64,000 nucleotides of DNA from Beaufortia kweichowensis. Its lineage: Eukaryota > Chordata > Actinopteri > Cypriniformes > Gastromyzontidae. The notes below the pieces were generated by a model, which was not told where the DNA came from, did not search any database, and saw only the letters and a list, made by a program, of their open reading frames with translations. Below, one piece after another: positions 48,158 through 59,700 of the stretch. Each line of letters starts with the position of its first letter. Position 1 is the stretch's first letter. A program made the position numbers and the translations under genes. Location of the stretch: positions 4,415,501 to 4,479,500 of the forward strand of contig CM032798.1 of assembly GCA_019155185.1 (NCBI GenBank), written 5' to 3'.

Positions 48158-51100
48158 TGCTGGATAAACATCATCTAAAAGTTTGAAATGCTTTACATGA
48201 CTGTTTTGAAGTATAACCAGTGCATGACAGCTCCAATTATTGTCTAAGTTGCTTCATTTGAACGTATCTGCTATTTATATTTCCCAGAAGCTGTTGACAG
48301 ATGTTCTCTTGAGGTGGTTGACGGCTTTATTAAAACTCCACAGGCAAAGTGCTGGATTGAAGTGACGTCTCTGTAGAAATGACAAACAAACAGAGGTTCA
48401 AACGCAGGTTATTGGATTTTGGTATCTGTAGATCTGAGGGTCAGAATAAGTCACAAGCGTTTCTGTATTATGTAATGTTTGTTTGTGACTGGTGCTGTTT
48501 GAGTTGAGCAGGTTTTTGTTACCTGTGGTATCAAGAAGAAGAAAATCAATTTTGTAACACTACTTTTCCTTTACTGACCTTCACAAACATGTATTACTAC
48601 ATCCCTGTAACTAAAGCTGAAGATAATGCACATTAAATGATGTTTATGCATAAATAACGATAGACAAGTCAAAATGCCACATCTCCACATAGACACAAAG
48701 ACCCTTTTTTTGGGGTTGGAAGTTGTTCTTGTACTTCTAGTATCTCTTAAAATGCTATGGTTTTGTAATGGTTTGGGACAGATGAAGTCAAGGTCTTTCT
48801 GTTTATCACAATTGATGGATTTCTGACCTTGGTGTTAAAGACTTCAGCATCATATTAAATGTTTTGGCAGCAAAAGGATGAGCATTAAATAGCTCAAGGG
48901 CAAATATCTTTCTGTTTGTCGGGCGAACGGTTTGTTTAAAGGACTTCTTCAACTACGAAAGGCTGTCATAAGTCAGCCTGTCATGCGCATCGTTTTTGAA
49001 GCATCTGGTACGAGCTCACATTCAAAATCATGTTCTTATAACAAAAGCACCTGTCCTCCACAAGCTAAGCTAACAGTGAAGTGATTAGCACAGCTGCAAT
49101 GTCATTATTTAGACAGGGGCAAATTGAAAAAAGTTCATCAGTTCAAGATGAAAATGTGACGTTGGGTTACATGGCGTTCCTTACTGTCAACTGTATCTGA
49201 AGCTGGTTTTGCAGCTGTTTTGGAGACCTTCATGTTGTCTTGTACATATTGTTCCTCTGTTATGACAGAAACAACCAAGGCTGTCAGATTTTAAGACGGG
49301 AGGACACAAATTTCTACCCTAGAGCCAAACGTTGTTTGTGCGATGTGTGCTTCTGTTTGAAATTGTGGCTTAGTAGACAGTACACCTGTTTCACTGAATC
49401 TGCGTAATGGGAGTTTGTCATTTTACGACCACGTTTACCATTTCCTGTTTCAAATGTTCAGTCCCTGATGACTGAAGTTTTAGTTTGCATGACAAAAACT
49501 GTACCAACTGTGTTGCCAACTGTATCAAAAGAAAATTAGAAACAAACTATTGGCAATTAAAGAAAAAGAGCAAATAGAGGCCATAGGACCTGTTTTTCTC
49601 TAATTTGGTTTCATTATATCCAGAAACTCTTTTGTGCCAGTTGGATGATAAACACAACGTCAGCAGGTTTTGTTCTAGAGAGATGATAAATTGTAAGAAT
49701 GAAGATGATTGGAGGAGACACAGTGGGAGGTCTGGAAGAAATTAACTTCTCTTTATTAATTATAGCCTATATTAAGAGTCTCTTTGGAGGATGTTTTTAT
49801 GCTGGCATGCATTTTCAGGACAGATATTTAATTGTGATTGGGCCCCAAATGTTTTTTTTTGGTTGTGTGACTTGTATTTTACATTAGCCATTTTCTACAT
49901 GAATTAAATGTTTTTTTTTTTCATCTTTACAGAAGCATATTACTTTTGATAAAACCAACACAAAAGATTTAAACTTCAAAGACTGAATAGGTGAATTTAT
50001 GTTGCTTTAAAATGCTTTTAGACTATTTCAGAAAGTTGGGTAAATATATATTCATAATTAATGTTTATGATTATTTAAGGATTGTATAAGGAGAAATGTA
50101 AATACATACAGCCTTATTTATTTTTGCACTAAAACTAGAATATTTGAAAAGTTTGACCTGGTTGCAAATTAAAATATTGGCCCTATAGCTTTGTGAAAAC
50201 TTCTAGTTTGTTCTTTACAGCCCATTAGAACCTTCAGATCAAATGAATCAAATCGATTGCAGTTGCTTTCTATACAGCCTCTTGAAAATAAAACTATGAT
50301 AACGCATTCCAAAATAATTGACTCATGAGGGATATTACCTGACCACTGAACCATTTGCAGAAGTACAAAATGCATAAAATGGGACTCAGTGTTCCCAGCT
50401 TAGATCTTGAGAGGAGAAAAATACTCAGACTTTGTTGCCAAGGATCCAAAGACTGCTATATAAAAGAAATTCAACTTTCTTTGAAGTTTTCATCTTTGTT
50501 ATCTATTGCACCAAATGCCAATCAATTACAGAGATGATTTATTTCAGTTTTTTTCATGCGTTTCCTGTTTGTAGGATATACCAGGTGCATTGTGAATTTT
50601 CTCTTTAGAACTCACAGACTTTACCTGCCATTGTCTGGTATAAGAAACATTTATATAAGACAAAATCTTTGAACAGGCTTTTAATAGGAAAGACTAGATC
50701 ATTTATCATTTTCATCCTGTTTTTGTAACTTATCAACAATGCATGAATTTCAATGAAAATCTATGGAAAGAAAACTCAAAAAGATACTAAGCGTGACCCA
50801 GTTTAACACTTAACACCCTATTGGTGAAACATGTAGAAATCGTTTTGAAATATTATTACCAAGACCTGACATGATAAAATCTGCAATTCACATTTACAAG
50901 ACAAAGAAGTAGGTGGAATAATTGATGTTATATGTAAACACACCCAAACATTTAAGTGTTCATGATTATCCATAATGCAATCGGGCATGTTGTAATCAGT
51001 TTTGACACCAAAAGACACTTTTTACACTTTCTCTGCATCAAACCGCCTACCAGACACCCACACAAACAATCCTATCAGCACAGGCAACCCAACAAGAAGT

Positions 51101-53121
51101 TTACCCTTAGTTTGACAACTGGTAATTACCAGTACATAATATCCAAGGAAATCTAGATGTCCTCCAGAGAACCTGAACTGTGATAAAGTTACTGTTTTTA
51201 TCAGCATGTCTGTTTCAGTTTGGGGAAAATAAAATATACTGTATCCATCATACGCAGCTCTCATTTTGAGATCTTCTAGTAAGACATAAAGATTCAGATT
51301 GCGTCATGTTTTATGTGAAGTGGAGTCAGTTTGTCCCAGTATTGAAAGAATTGACTCTTATAGTAGTAAAATGGTGTCTGACCCTAGGCTTTAAAGCATA
51401 ATGTATTGATTTTATTGATTATTTTACTTGCTGTATCTAAAGTTACCCATGAAATATTGTGCATGAGTCGACCGAACAGCCTGTTTAGCGATCGTGGTGA
51501 ATCTGTTCATCATTAAACATTTATGTTCCTCTGTAATTTTTAGTAAGCTACAATAGCTTCTATAAAATCACCTTAAATCCATCTCCAAACCATCTGGTAA
51601 CTCAAGCGTGATAAAGGATTATAGCACTGGATTATAGGGTTCTTGTTAACAATCCATGATACTACAGGGAGAGAAGACTTAAATATGTATCACTGAATTT
51701 TACAATGCAAGACGACTGTTCTACTGGATCTTTGCTTACTAGAAACTCACAGGTGATGCCGAGAAGCGGTGTTTTACTTCCAGTTGGCAAGTCACTTAGG
51801 AAGCAAATCATTTATATTTGTTTTACTCTATTTGCAGATTGATTTACACCAACCAATGGTTGGAAACGTTCTTGGCAGAAATCCATAATGTATTGCAGGG
51901 CTCCAAAATCCAGTCACACGGTACATGTACTGTAAAGTAGTCCCAAAAGGCAATTCTGTGCAAATGTCAACCTCTCCGTGAAACAAAAAAGTTTTTATCA
52001 AAGCTTTTCATCATACTGATAGCTCAGATGTCAATATTTGGTGATTTATTTATGTTTAAAGCATGATTTTTCATAGTCAGGTAAAGTGCTGTTTTTAGAA
52101 TTGTCACATCCATAACAGTCCATATTCATCATAAATGAGCACATGAAAATTTAAATAACTATTTTATGTTTTTTTGAAGTGCCATCCCTTTTCCATTTGT
52201 TGGGTATTATTGCTTCTGATTTTGTGCATTTAATGCCATATGTCCATAGTTAATGTAATAAACTACACGTGGTTGTTCTGTTGTCCCTTTCTCTATATAA
52301 ATAACACATCTATCTATTTATTGTTGTGCTATCTTGACATATTTATATACCTGAAAGTAAAGTTAAGTGGAAAGTTCTTGTAAAAGGAAGTATGCATTCA
52401 CTTTTATTGTATCTTACAGTTTTGTCCTCCAACTCTTAATGAGAACCAATTGACAAGCAGCTCTTTCACATTCCTTGTCGTGCGTAAAAGATGTTTTCAG
52501 CTTCTTCTCCACCTTGAACTTGTGTTCATAATGCACAAGGACATTCACAGCTGACGTTGTCAACCCTGACCTGCGTAACCCATAACCATTCATAGCTTTT
52601 TTCATCATTTTTTTGAATTAGTATTTTTCATTGCTATTTCATCTTTTCTACAGAAAAGCAAATATTGCCACACATGACCCTGAGAATGCAAGAAAGACTT
52701 TTTTGTTGGTCATGTAATTTTTTTTTGAGGATTGTGAACCTTAATTTGGGTGTAAACAGGTTTGGTAGCCTTAGAAAATATTTGCGTTTTTGAAAGGTCA
52801 CATGATTTGCTCTAAAAGTATTTGCATACTTGTAGTAAGACACATTTTGAGACTATAAATTATATTTTTAAATACATTTTTATTGTTTAATATATGCAGT
52901 TGATAGAAATAGAGCAAGTTGGACTATACAGGTCATTTCTATTAAGTCTAATGGAAATAATCATTTTGAAGAGGGGGGGGTGTAATGTGAGTAAGATAAG
53001 TGTTGGGGGATCTGGCGATGTTACCTTGGCATCTATTTTTTCTTCTCGCATACTTTGTCCTTTTCACGTATAAAGATGTGAGAGAGTGACTCACTGATAA
53101 TTCTAAATGAAGGACAGCGCT

Positions 53122-53127
53122 TATAAA
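53122..53127 (+). promoter_or_regulatory. prok2: Candidate TATA box of prok2
   Basis: TATAAA in GCTTATAAACCATCC, 218 bp upstream of the prok2 ATG, would put transcription start near 53150 and give a 5' UTR of about 195 nt. An E-box CACCTG inside the palindrome CACCTGAGGTG (53316-53326) lies in the predicted 5' UTR. Mammalian PROK2 is a clock-controlled E-box gene, but the canonical CACGTG form was not seen here. Confidence 0.4.
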
Positions 53128-53344
53128 CCATCCATCCCACATCAGAACCTCAAATCGTCTCTTTACATTTTGGGGTGTACCGCTCACGCACACTGTTACG
53201 TGGCTACCCTTTTTTCTGCTGGTCACTGGCATTTAAAGAAAAACAAATATATTGTATTTTGTGGTGTGTCTAAGCAAAATACAGTTTTAGTGCTTGGACC
53301 CCCCAGGGGAGAAACACCTGAGGTGAAAGAAGCTTTTGAAGACC

Positions 53345-53416
53345 ATGAGGTCCAGATTAGTCATTCTTTCCTGCCTGTTGTTGGTGTCGTACGGTTCGAC
53401 TGCAGTCATTACTGGG
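53345..53416 (+). CDS. prok2: prok2 exon 1 (signal peptide and AVITG)
   Basis: ATG in the context AGACCATGA (A at -3). 24 codons end at GGG, with donor GTGAGT at 53417. The encoded peptide ends STAVITG, with signal cleavage predicted between Thr19 and Ala20. Confidence 0.92.
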
Positions 53417-55120
53417 GTGAGTGACCCATAGAAATTATTATATGACCCATTGAACTCTATAATGTATTTATGTTATAGATTTTGTATTTTTATTAATTCA
53501 TGTATAAGCATATTGCATGTGTATATATATGCACATTTTCTTTAAACAAAAAAGAGTTTGTAAAAAGTTTGTGATGTTGGATCAGAGATAGAAATATAAA
53601 TATACAGTGAAGACAGAGGACTTGAAAAGGCTTCATTTGCATGGTCTTACAGCTCTTATATTTATTTATAAATATATGTTTAACCATTGACAGTAGATGG
53701 ATTATCTACTTATTTTAGTAGGACGTTGTTCTGTTACCAATATTTTATTTCTTGGCGACAATATACCAACAATATAAATGTAAAAAACAGAATGCAATCT
53801 AAAGGCTTTTTTCACTTTGTTGTATATGTAGTTGAAGTCATTTAGAATATTTTACATTTAATTTAAGGTATTTTTATAAATAGCATTAAAAAATGTTTTA
53901 TAATTTTTTAAAATTAATGTTAATTGTGTAAACATTTGTCAAATATTTACTTAGTGTTAGACCTTCTCATCAATATATAGTTTGTCATGATTAGATTAGA
54001 ATTCAACTATGAAATATAAAAGTGAATAAATAAAATAATAAAAACATTTTACAAAAATACTTACATCCTGCATTGGATTTATTGATAAATAGACATTATA
54101 AGTGTAGTCCAAATAGACGCTGTGTTGTTGTCATATAGAGTCATTTCTCGAGTCTGAAAAGATGCTCGGCGGCGTTTGACATGAATGTGCTGGAATGATG
54201 AAATATATTTCCTCCACACTTGTCACGACTGTAAAGTCTACAGTACTCCCACAGTATGTAAAATTGCTGTCAGGACACCCGGGCCTAAGTGAGATTGAGA
54301 TGGAGGGATGGCATTCTCAAACATGCAGAGAACTCCATCCTACACACACTGTCAGGGTAAATCAGCAGGCTGAATTCATGCGGCTTTACCGCATGAATCT
54401 TATGTCACCTGTATGGCCCCTACCCGCCACAAATACATTAAAATACGGCATGAGACTATTTCAGTGGACAGTGTAGATTTCAGCATTGGATATTTTGAAA
54501 TGTTTATGTATTTTTAATGAGAAGAGTCCATAATAACCGGCAGCCTGTGTGTGTTTGTAGGCATGTGAGAAGGACTCGCAGTGTGGAGGTGGCATGTGTT
54601 GTGCCGTCAGCCTGTGGATCCGGAGCCTGCGAATGTGCATTCCAATGGGTCAAGAGGGAGAGGAGTGTCATCCAATGAGCCACAAGGTTTATTTTCTCAC
54701 TTTCTCATTAAAGGGACCGTTCACCCCTAAATTAAAACGTCTGTTATCGTTTACTCACCATCCTTATTTTCATTCTTTCTCTCCGTTTACTTTCACAGTA
54801 TGGGAAAAAGAGCAACCTCATATTTCAAATATTACCATTTTTATTGTGGTTCACAGAAGCTAGAATGTCACACAGGTTTAGATTAAGATGAGTAAATGAT
54901 GACAGAAGTTTCATTCTGGATGAAATATTTACATCATCACTCCATTACAAATGCTTTTTTCTGCCTGTGTTTTTAAATACTGTTTTCCGTACAGGTGCCG
55001 TTCTTTGGCAAGAGACTCCATCATACATGTCCCTGTTTACCCAACCTTGCCTGCATCACCACAGGAGATGGAAAATCCAAATGCCTCCCTTCCTTTCCAT
55101 TTCAGGATGATTACCTCTGA
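53345..55120 (+). CDS. prok2: Prokineticin 2 (secreted AVIT-family ligand), three exons
   Basis: Prokineticins are secreted cysteine-rich ligands of PROKR1/PROKR2, acting in olfactory and GnRH neuron development, circadian output and smooth muscle. The CDS joins 53345-53416, 54561-54686 and 54995-55120 for 107 aa. Residues 1-19 are a signal peptide with hydrophobic core LVILSCLLLV. The mature protein starts with the invariant AVITGAC hexapeptide needed for receptor activation. The ten cysteines at mature positions 7, 13, 18, 19, 31, 41, 59, 61, 67 and 77 match the family spacing, and Trp24 is present. Both introns are phase 0. VPFFGKRLHHTCPCLPNLAC resembles PROK2, while SLWIRSLRMC and EGEECHP resemble PROK1. 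Synteny with rybp and gpr27 decides for prok2. The C-terminus is acidic (QDDYL), unlike the basic tail of mammalian PROK2. Confidence 0.93.
53417..54560 (+). other. prok2: prok2 intron 1
   Basis: A 1.14 kb phase 0 intron. Its first two thirds are very AT-rich. The last 450 bp (54110-54480) are GC-richer and unique and contain a perfect 10-bp hairpin at 54374-54398, suggesting a regulatory element. An open frame there is interpreted as chance. Confidence 0.85.
54374..54398. repeat. Perfect 10-bp hairpin in prok2 intron 1
   Basis: ATTCATGCGG (54374-54383) and CCGCATGAAT (54389-54398) are exact complements separated by CTTTA. It lies 163 bp before exon 2 within an enhancer-like block. Confidence 0.85.
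54561..54686 (+). CDS. prok2: prok2 exon 2
   Basis: The acceptor is GTTTGTAG|G and the donor is AAG|GTTTAT. The 42 codons hold cysteines 1-6 of the mature peptide (ACEKDSQCGGGMCC, MCIPMG, EECHP), and the end HK joins VPFF of exon 3. Confidence 0.96.
54710..54931. mobile_element. AGTTCACCC-type MITE filling prok2 intron 2
   Basis: Begins AAAGGGACCGTTCACCCCTAA and ends near GATGAGTAAATGATGACAGA plus AGTTTCATTCTGGATGAAAT, the family's right end. It makes up about 222 bp of the 308-bp intron (54687-54994). Confidence 0.7.
54995..55120 (+). CDS. prok2: prok2 exon 3 and stop
   Basis: The acceptor is TCCGTACAG|G. Encodes VPFFGKRLHHTCPCLPNLAC, the last cysteine and the QDDYL tail. TGA is at 55118-55120. 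Confidence 0.96.
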   Translation: MPFFGKRLHHTCPCLPNLACITTGDGKSKCLPSFPFQDDYL

Positions 55121-55180
55121 TGAAGATGTGACTTATGCCAGTATAGTGTAGTGTACTACTAATCCTTGTATAAAGTGTAT

Positions 55181-55186
55181 AATAAA
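55181..55186 (+). terminator. prok2: prok2 polyadenylation signal
   Basis: AATAAA 61 nt after the stop, followed by GTGTATTTTAAATCTG. Predicts a very short 3' UTR of about 80 nt. Confidence 0.7.
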
Positions 55187-55454
55187 GTGTATTTTAAATC
55201 TGTATTGATTTTAGAGGAATTTATTTTAACAAATTATTATCTAAATGAATATTTGTGGAAAGTATAATTAGGTCTTAAAGTAAATGTTTTGACAAAATAT
55301 TATTGTATGACCAAAATAAATAAATGCAGAAATTAAACAAGGTATTATTTATATTTGTTTTATGTTTGTTTGAAAAAGTGTACACTCTATGTTAAATAAT
55401 GTGAGCAATTAGTTCTTCTTTTTTAAGTATAGTATTTTAAGTATATTAACTGTG

Positions 55455-55690
55455 TAAGGGATAGTTCACCCAAAAAATTTCTTTTCATTTCTTTAAAAGG
55501 AATTAAGTCAAAATAAGATGTTTTGAAGAACGTTGGTAACCAAACAACATAGTTCCCATCGACTTCCATTGCATGGACACAAAACCATTTCTCAAAATAT
55601 TCTCTTTTGTGTTCCACAGTCATAAACAGGTTTTAAATGACATGAGGGTAAATAAATGAGAGTCGTTTTATCTTTGGCTAAACTCATTCA
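55455..55690. mobile_element. AGTTCACCC-type MITE downstream of prok2
   Basis: Left end AAGGGATAGTTCACCCAAAA, internal ACGTTGGTAACCAAACAACA and TTCCATTG, and right part ACATGAGGGTAAATAAATGA with an eroded terminus. Same family as 47752 and 54710. Confidence 0.75.
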
Positions 55691-57767
55691 GCTGGACCAT
55701 TTTAAAGCTATTTCATCTTAACACCAAGATAAATGTTACCTGAAGAACAGAAGCAACCATACTGGCTTACAGTATGTGATATAACCCTTTGACATTTCAT
55801 TAGTCGTGAACTAAAGTACTTACTGAGCTGTACTTTTGTGTTATTACTTGGCTCCTGATTATCCCGTTATTTTGTGATAAGAGATTGACTGTACTTTTTC
55901 CTCTTACATAATGCAACTGCTTAAGTTATCAGTCTGTATATTTAATCTTTTCTTCCAGACTGTTACCTCTGAATATAAGCTCTTGTGAATGACAACTATA
56001 TTCATGTACAATAGTACATGAAACCCTGACCACAATATTTGAAAAATGCTGATTCTACATTTAGGCATTAAGCTGACGATTCTAGTATACGGTAACATTT
56101 TCTTCCTTCACTTTGTCAGAAACCAGCTTTGGGGATAGTCTCACCGTCACTTTATTTACTGTCTGTTTTGTCACCAAGAATATCCAAAGTGCTAGAGATG
56201 GAACAATTTGGCTAAAATAGCATCTTGCACTAACTCTTCTGTAAGTGTATAGTAGCATTTGGAGAATGATCTGAATCTATTTAAAGTCAAGAGCCTTACT
56301 ATATAAACTATAAAGAGAAATGTACACTAAACTGTAGTGTGCTGAATAAAATATTCATGGCCTCCTTTTCAAGTAAGTCTCTTTCCATCAGACTATACAG
56401 TACTGCTGTATTAATGTACTAGCTGGATGGAGACCAAAAATGACAGCAATATACAGTATGGGATGCACCTAACACAAGTAAGAAATGTTTTTTTTAAATG
56501 AGGTGAGTGCATCCGGCTATATGTTTTCACTTAAAGGTTGATTTAAAGCAGGATGGCAACTAAAGATTGTGGAAGATCGTTAAAGACAAAATGCTCCAAT
56601 TATCTTATGCTTTCACAACATCTCTATAGATGCAGATCGATGACAACAGAGAATTCTGTATATTACAAATTTAAATATTGTGATTGATTTGTCATCTTCA
56701 GTATTAATACTGATTACTGCCCTGGTTCTTTATGAATCCTGGTCGTTTATCGGTTTTAACAGGAAATATTCCCCTCATTGAGTTTTTTATGCCTTTATGA
56801 TGCACTGTAATAATCTGATTACACAACTATCTCCAGTGGCCTCCATTCATTCTGTCAATGCAGCACATAAGATCAGACGAACACAGAGACCGAGTTATGT
56901 CGAGGGGAGGTTCAGGAAAAAGGGCTCTGTATTATATAACCGTCTGTAGGGAGGATGGGGGATGGAAACACAGCCACAAATGTCTCCCTGGATGAGTGTG
57001 TCTGGAATATCACATTATGTCTCTGTATGTTTTTTCCTCCAACTAAGACCGAGTAATGAAATAGAGGCTTAGCAAAATATGAACAAAAACCAGACGTTTG
57101 CATTACTTTAGTTTGATCTGACAACACAATCCCTTTCCCTTAAAACCTTTTTAATACCCAGTTGACTCCTTTAGCACACCAACACAGTACATACACAATG
57201 AATTGTTTATTAGAATCAAAATACAAATTATAATCACCTCAATACTGATCTGAATTTAATTGCTCACGTCCATCAAACATAACTGTCCGGTGTCAATTTC
57301 AAGGGACCGTGAGAAGATCTGTCTCACATATAGTCCATGTGATAGTAAAAAGTCGCCAGACGTTTTATTCACACAAAAAAGTCTATCAAGTTCATAGCAA
57401 ATATATGACATATCAGTTATAAAGAGCTCCAGAATGTAAATAAATAATCTTTTTACAACATTTACACAAATATGTGGATTGCATAAACGTGGATCTGAAG
57501 ATTCTGATATGCAATGGTAAAACGGGTTCCCGCTTTCACCTCTTCATGAAGAAACATGACACATACTGTAAATACTCTGCAGTGGCCCCAGAAAGCATTT
57601 GGACACTTAAAATAACACTTAATATCAAAATTTTAAAGTGTCTTAAAGATAGCACAAGTACATAAAAATAATACATTTTAAGGTTGACTTGAGTGCTCTG
57701 ATATTTAGGGGACACTGCATGTAGATATGCAAACAGAGCCAGTAAATTAACCAAAGTTTGATAATAT
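55691..57767. other. Intergenic region between prok2 and gpr27
   Basis: About 2 kb, convergent between prok2 (+) and gpr27 (-). AT-rich, with no coding or repeat structure recognised except flanking MITEs. A moderately GC block at 56820-57130 could be regulatory. Confidence 0.6.
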
Positions 57768-57973
57768 AGCTTTTACTAAAAAAAGGTGCCATTTTTGGTC
57801 CTCTTGAAGAACCTTTCAGTCTTCGGTTCTTAATTAACCACTTCTTTCTTACCTTTGTGTAGTTTGTAAAACCTTTTCTACTACAAAGAACCTTTTTGTG
57901 TAAAAGAAAGATTTTGTGGATGTTAAAGGTTCTTTATGAAACCTTTAAAGAACCTTTTATTTTTAAGAGTGTA
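57768..57973. mobile_element. CACTCT...AGAGTG MITE (GGTTCTTT family) abutting gpr27
   Basis: Right end AACCTTTTATTTTTAAGAGT G with internal TTGAAGAACCTTTCAGTCTT, CTACAAAGAACCTTTTTGTG and TAAAGGTTCTTTATGAAACC. The left end is eroded (TTTTACTAAAAAAAGGTGCC). It is the same family as 31345-31513 and stops about 20 bp from the gpr27 stop codon. Confidence 0.7.
57956..57961 (-). terminator. gpr27: Candidate gpr27 polyadenylation signal inside a MITE
   Basis: TTTATT on the plus strand (AATAAA on minus) starts 33 nt after the gpr27 stop and belongs to the terminal repeat of the MITE. Other signals further downstream may be used instead. Confidence 0.4.
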
Positions 57974-57993
57974 ATATTAAGAAATCCATGACA

Positions 57994-59109
57994 TCAGATA
58001 ACACAGTAGGGCTCCATAGGTGTCTGTGTAGTCAGGCAACACGGAAAACAGGCTCTGAATCTCATTCTCAACTCCTTATTAAAAATGAAACATATGATGG
58101 GATTCGCCCCAGCTTGGGCAAACGTCAACCACACGGCTGCCGTCAGGTACACCTGGGGAATCGCGTTTCCTTTCACAAACACCCGGATGTAGCACGACAC
58201 AATATACGGGGCCCAGAACAGCAGAAACACCAATGTGATCATGTAATACATCTTTCCTATCCGTTTCTCCATCTTGAACTCGTCCAGCACGAGAAGCCTG
58301 CGGTTCGCGTTGTGCGTCGCTTGTCTGATTCCCACCAAAGTCGGTGGTGTCGGACCCCGTCCAAACCCCGCGATCCAGTTGGCGGCGGCTTGGCCCGTCG
58401 CACCCGGTCCGTGAAAGGTCCAGTTCTGGCTGATAGCCGGAACCAGCTGGGCGGGTTTCATTTTACGGTGGTCGTAAACAAAACATAGCATTTTGATATA
58501 AACAACGTGCGTCGTGCCCACGATCACAGCCAGCATCAGCATGAAGCCCAACGTGTCGTTGGCTTTCACGTACCTGTGCTCGAAAATACACTGCTCTTCC
58601 TCGCGGATAAATTTATAGGTCCCCACGTCGAAAACCGGTGGGAAGGCCATGGCGACGGATAAAGTCCACACCATACATATAACCGCGACGCACGTCCACA
58701 GCGTCATGCGTTTGGAATAAAACCTGTGGTGCGCGATGGCCATGTAGCGCGTGACGCTGACGCAAAAGAGCAAAAAGGCGATGTGGAAGCAGAACAAGAC
58801 GGCCATGAACGCGACGATCTTGCAGCTGATGATGCTGTAGCTCCACACGGAGCCGTTGTCGATGGAGATCATCACGAAGGGAAAGCACACGGCCGAGCGG
58901 ATGATGTCTGCCGCGCACAGGTCGAGGAGAAAATAATACGGAGCTTTATGAAGGGAGCTGTCCTTCAGCACCAGAACGGATAACACGATATTCCCGAGCA
59001 GGCTAATGCACGTGATGAGACCCAAAGATGCCAATTTGACCGCAGATGCGGTGATGGCATAATTCTGGAGCGATGGGTTGCTTTCTCCTGGATCACTTGT
59101 GTTCGCCAT
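57994..59109 (-). CDS. gpr27: Orphan G protein-coupled receptor of the SREB family, GPR27
   Basis: SREB receptors (GPR27, GPR85, GPR173) are brain-enriched class A orphan GPCRs; GPR27 also affects insulin secretion. The single exon encodes 371 aa from ATG at 59109. The frame stays open 33 codons upstream, but no other ATG occurs in it, and MAN is the family start. Seven hydrophobic segments are visible. Key residues are N40 (TM1), D68 (TM2), the C96-C174 extracellular disulfide pair, TRY (120-122) replacing DRY, and NPIIC (336-340) replacing NPxxY; the last two substitutions are family traits. N-glycosylation sequons are N3 and N85. The third loop has the SREB signature NWTFHGPGATGQAAANW and GFGRGPTPPTLVGIRQ. 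It ends EPYCVI, as in GPR85. ALVPAISQNW and GATGQAA plus synteny favour gpr27 over gpr85. Confidence 0.93.
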   Translation of the reverse strand: MANTSDPGESNPSLQNYAITASAVKLASLGLITCISLLGNIVLSVLVLKDSSLHKAPYYFLLDLCAADIIRSAVCFPFVMISIDNGSVWSYSIISCKIVAFMAVLFCFHIAFLLFCVSVTRYMAIAHHRFYSKRMTLWTCVAVICMVWTLSVAMAFPPVFDVGTYKFIREEEQCIFEHRYVKANDTLGFMLMLAVIVGTTHVVYIKMLCFVYDHRKMKPAQLVPAISQNWTFHGPGATGQAAANWIAGFGRGPTPPTLVGIRQATHNANRRLLVLDEFKMEKRIGKMYYMITLVFLLFWAPYIVSCYIRVFVKGNAIPQVYLTAAVWLTFAQAGANPIICFIFNKELRMRFRACFPCCLTTQTPMEPYCVI

Positions 59110-59700
59110 CTGTGCAAGCACACTGTCGACAAACAAGCCCAGGCTCTGTAATCCGACATCAAGCAGCTCGTTTTCCCACCATACTGTAAATATATACCAA
59201 AATATCAACGTCCAATGATGTAGTTTATTTAGATTGTCATACCTCTTTAAGATCCAAGATATCTACATATCATTCCTTTTGCTACCCTGCGTGTTCTGGA
59301 TTGAATATAGTCCATTTCCAGACGATGTTGGCGTCGTTTGATTGTGGCAAATCTTCATTTTTCAATCAAAACACGCTTGGTAATCCCGAGATAAATAGCC
59401 TGGCGACATTTCCCCGACGCCCTTTTTGGCGTATTAAATAAGCACGTATCCATTGATCCCATCGAACCAAATAAATATCAGTGTAGGCCGAAAAACCCTC
59501 CCACGTCGCTTCATCGAAGAAATTTAACTTGATTCGATTCTATTTAAAGTCAATTAGAGAGGGTATACATACACATCTGGTCCATTGTAGAGATCTCGGC
59601 GGAGCACGTACGAGCCCGTTATGTCTTGTCTAGTGCTTTCTTGTTTTGGGGGGGAGGTGAACGAGGGGAGTAAACAAGAAAAGCACCGTTGACAGCAAGC
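59110..59700 (-). promoter_or_regulatory. gpr27: gpr27 5' UTR and promoter region (predicted)
   Basis: Sequence upstream of the ATG on the minus strand. A TATTTAT motif at 59391-59397 (minus) is a weak TATA candidate. A possible 3' splice site (ATATTTACAG, near 59183) leaves open a 5' UTR intron. GC content is above the local background as far as about 59700. Confidence 0.3.

Noticed and set aside
47300..52600. Search for a hidden bacterial, viral or defence-like system
   Set aside because: No such coding, CRISPR-type repeats or integrase/reverse transcriptase reading found; the window is ordinary vertebrate DNA.
54195..54476. 93-codon frame immediately before prok2 exon 2
   Set aside because: Not in frame or spliced with prok2 as judged from the family; it lies in an enhancer-like block of the intron.
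57988..58983. Plus-strand frames across gpr27
   Set aside because: Antisense shadows of the GC-rich receptor CDS.
59110..59208. 33-codon N-terminal extension of gpr27
   Set aside because: The frame is open but contains no ATG upstream of 59109; the SREB family begins MAN at that ATG.
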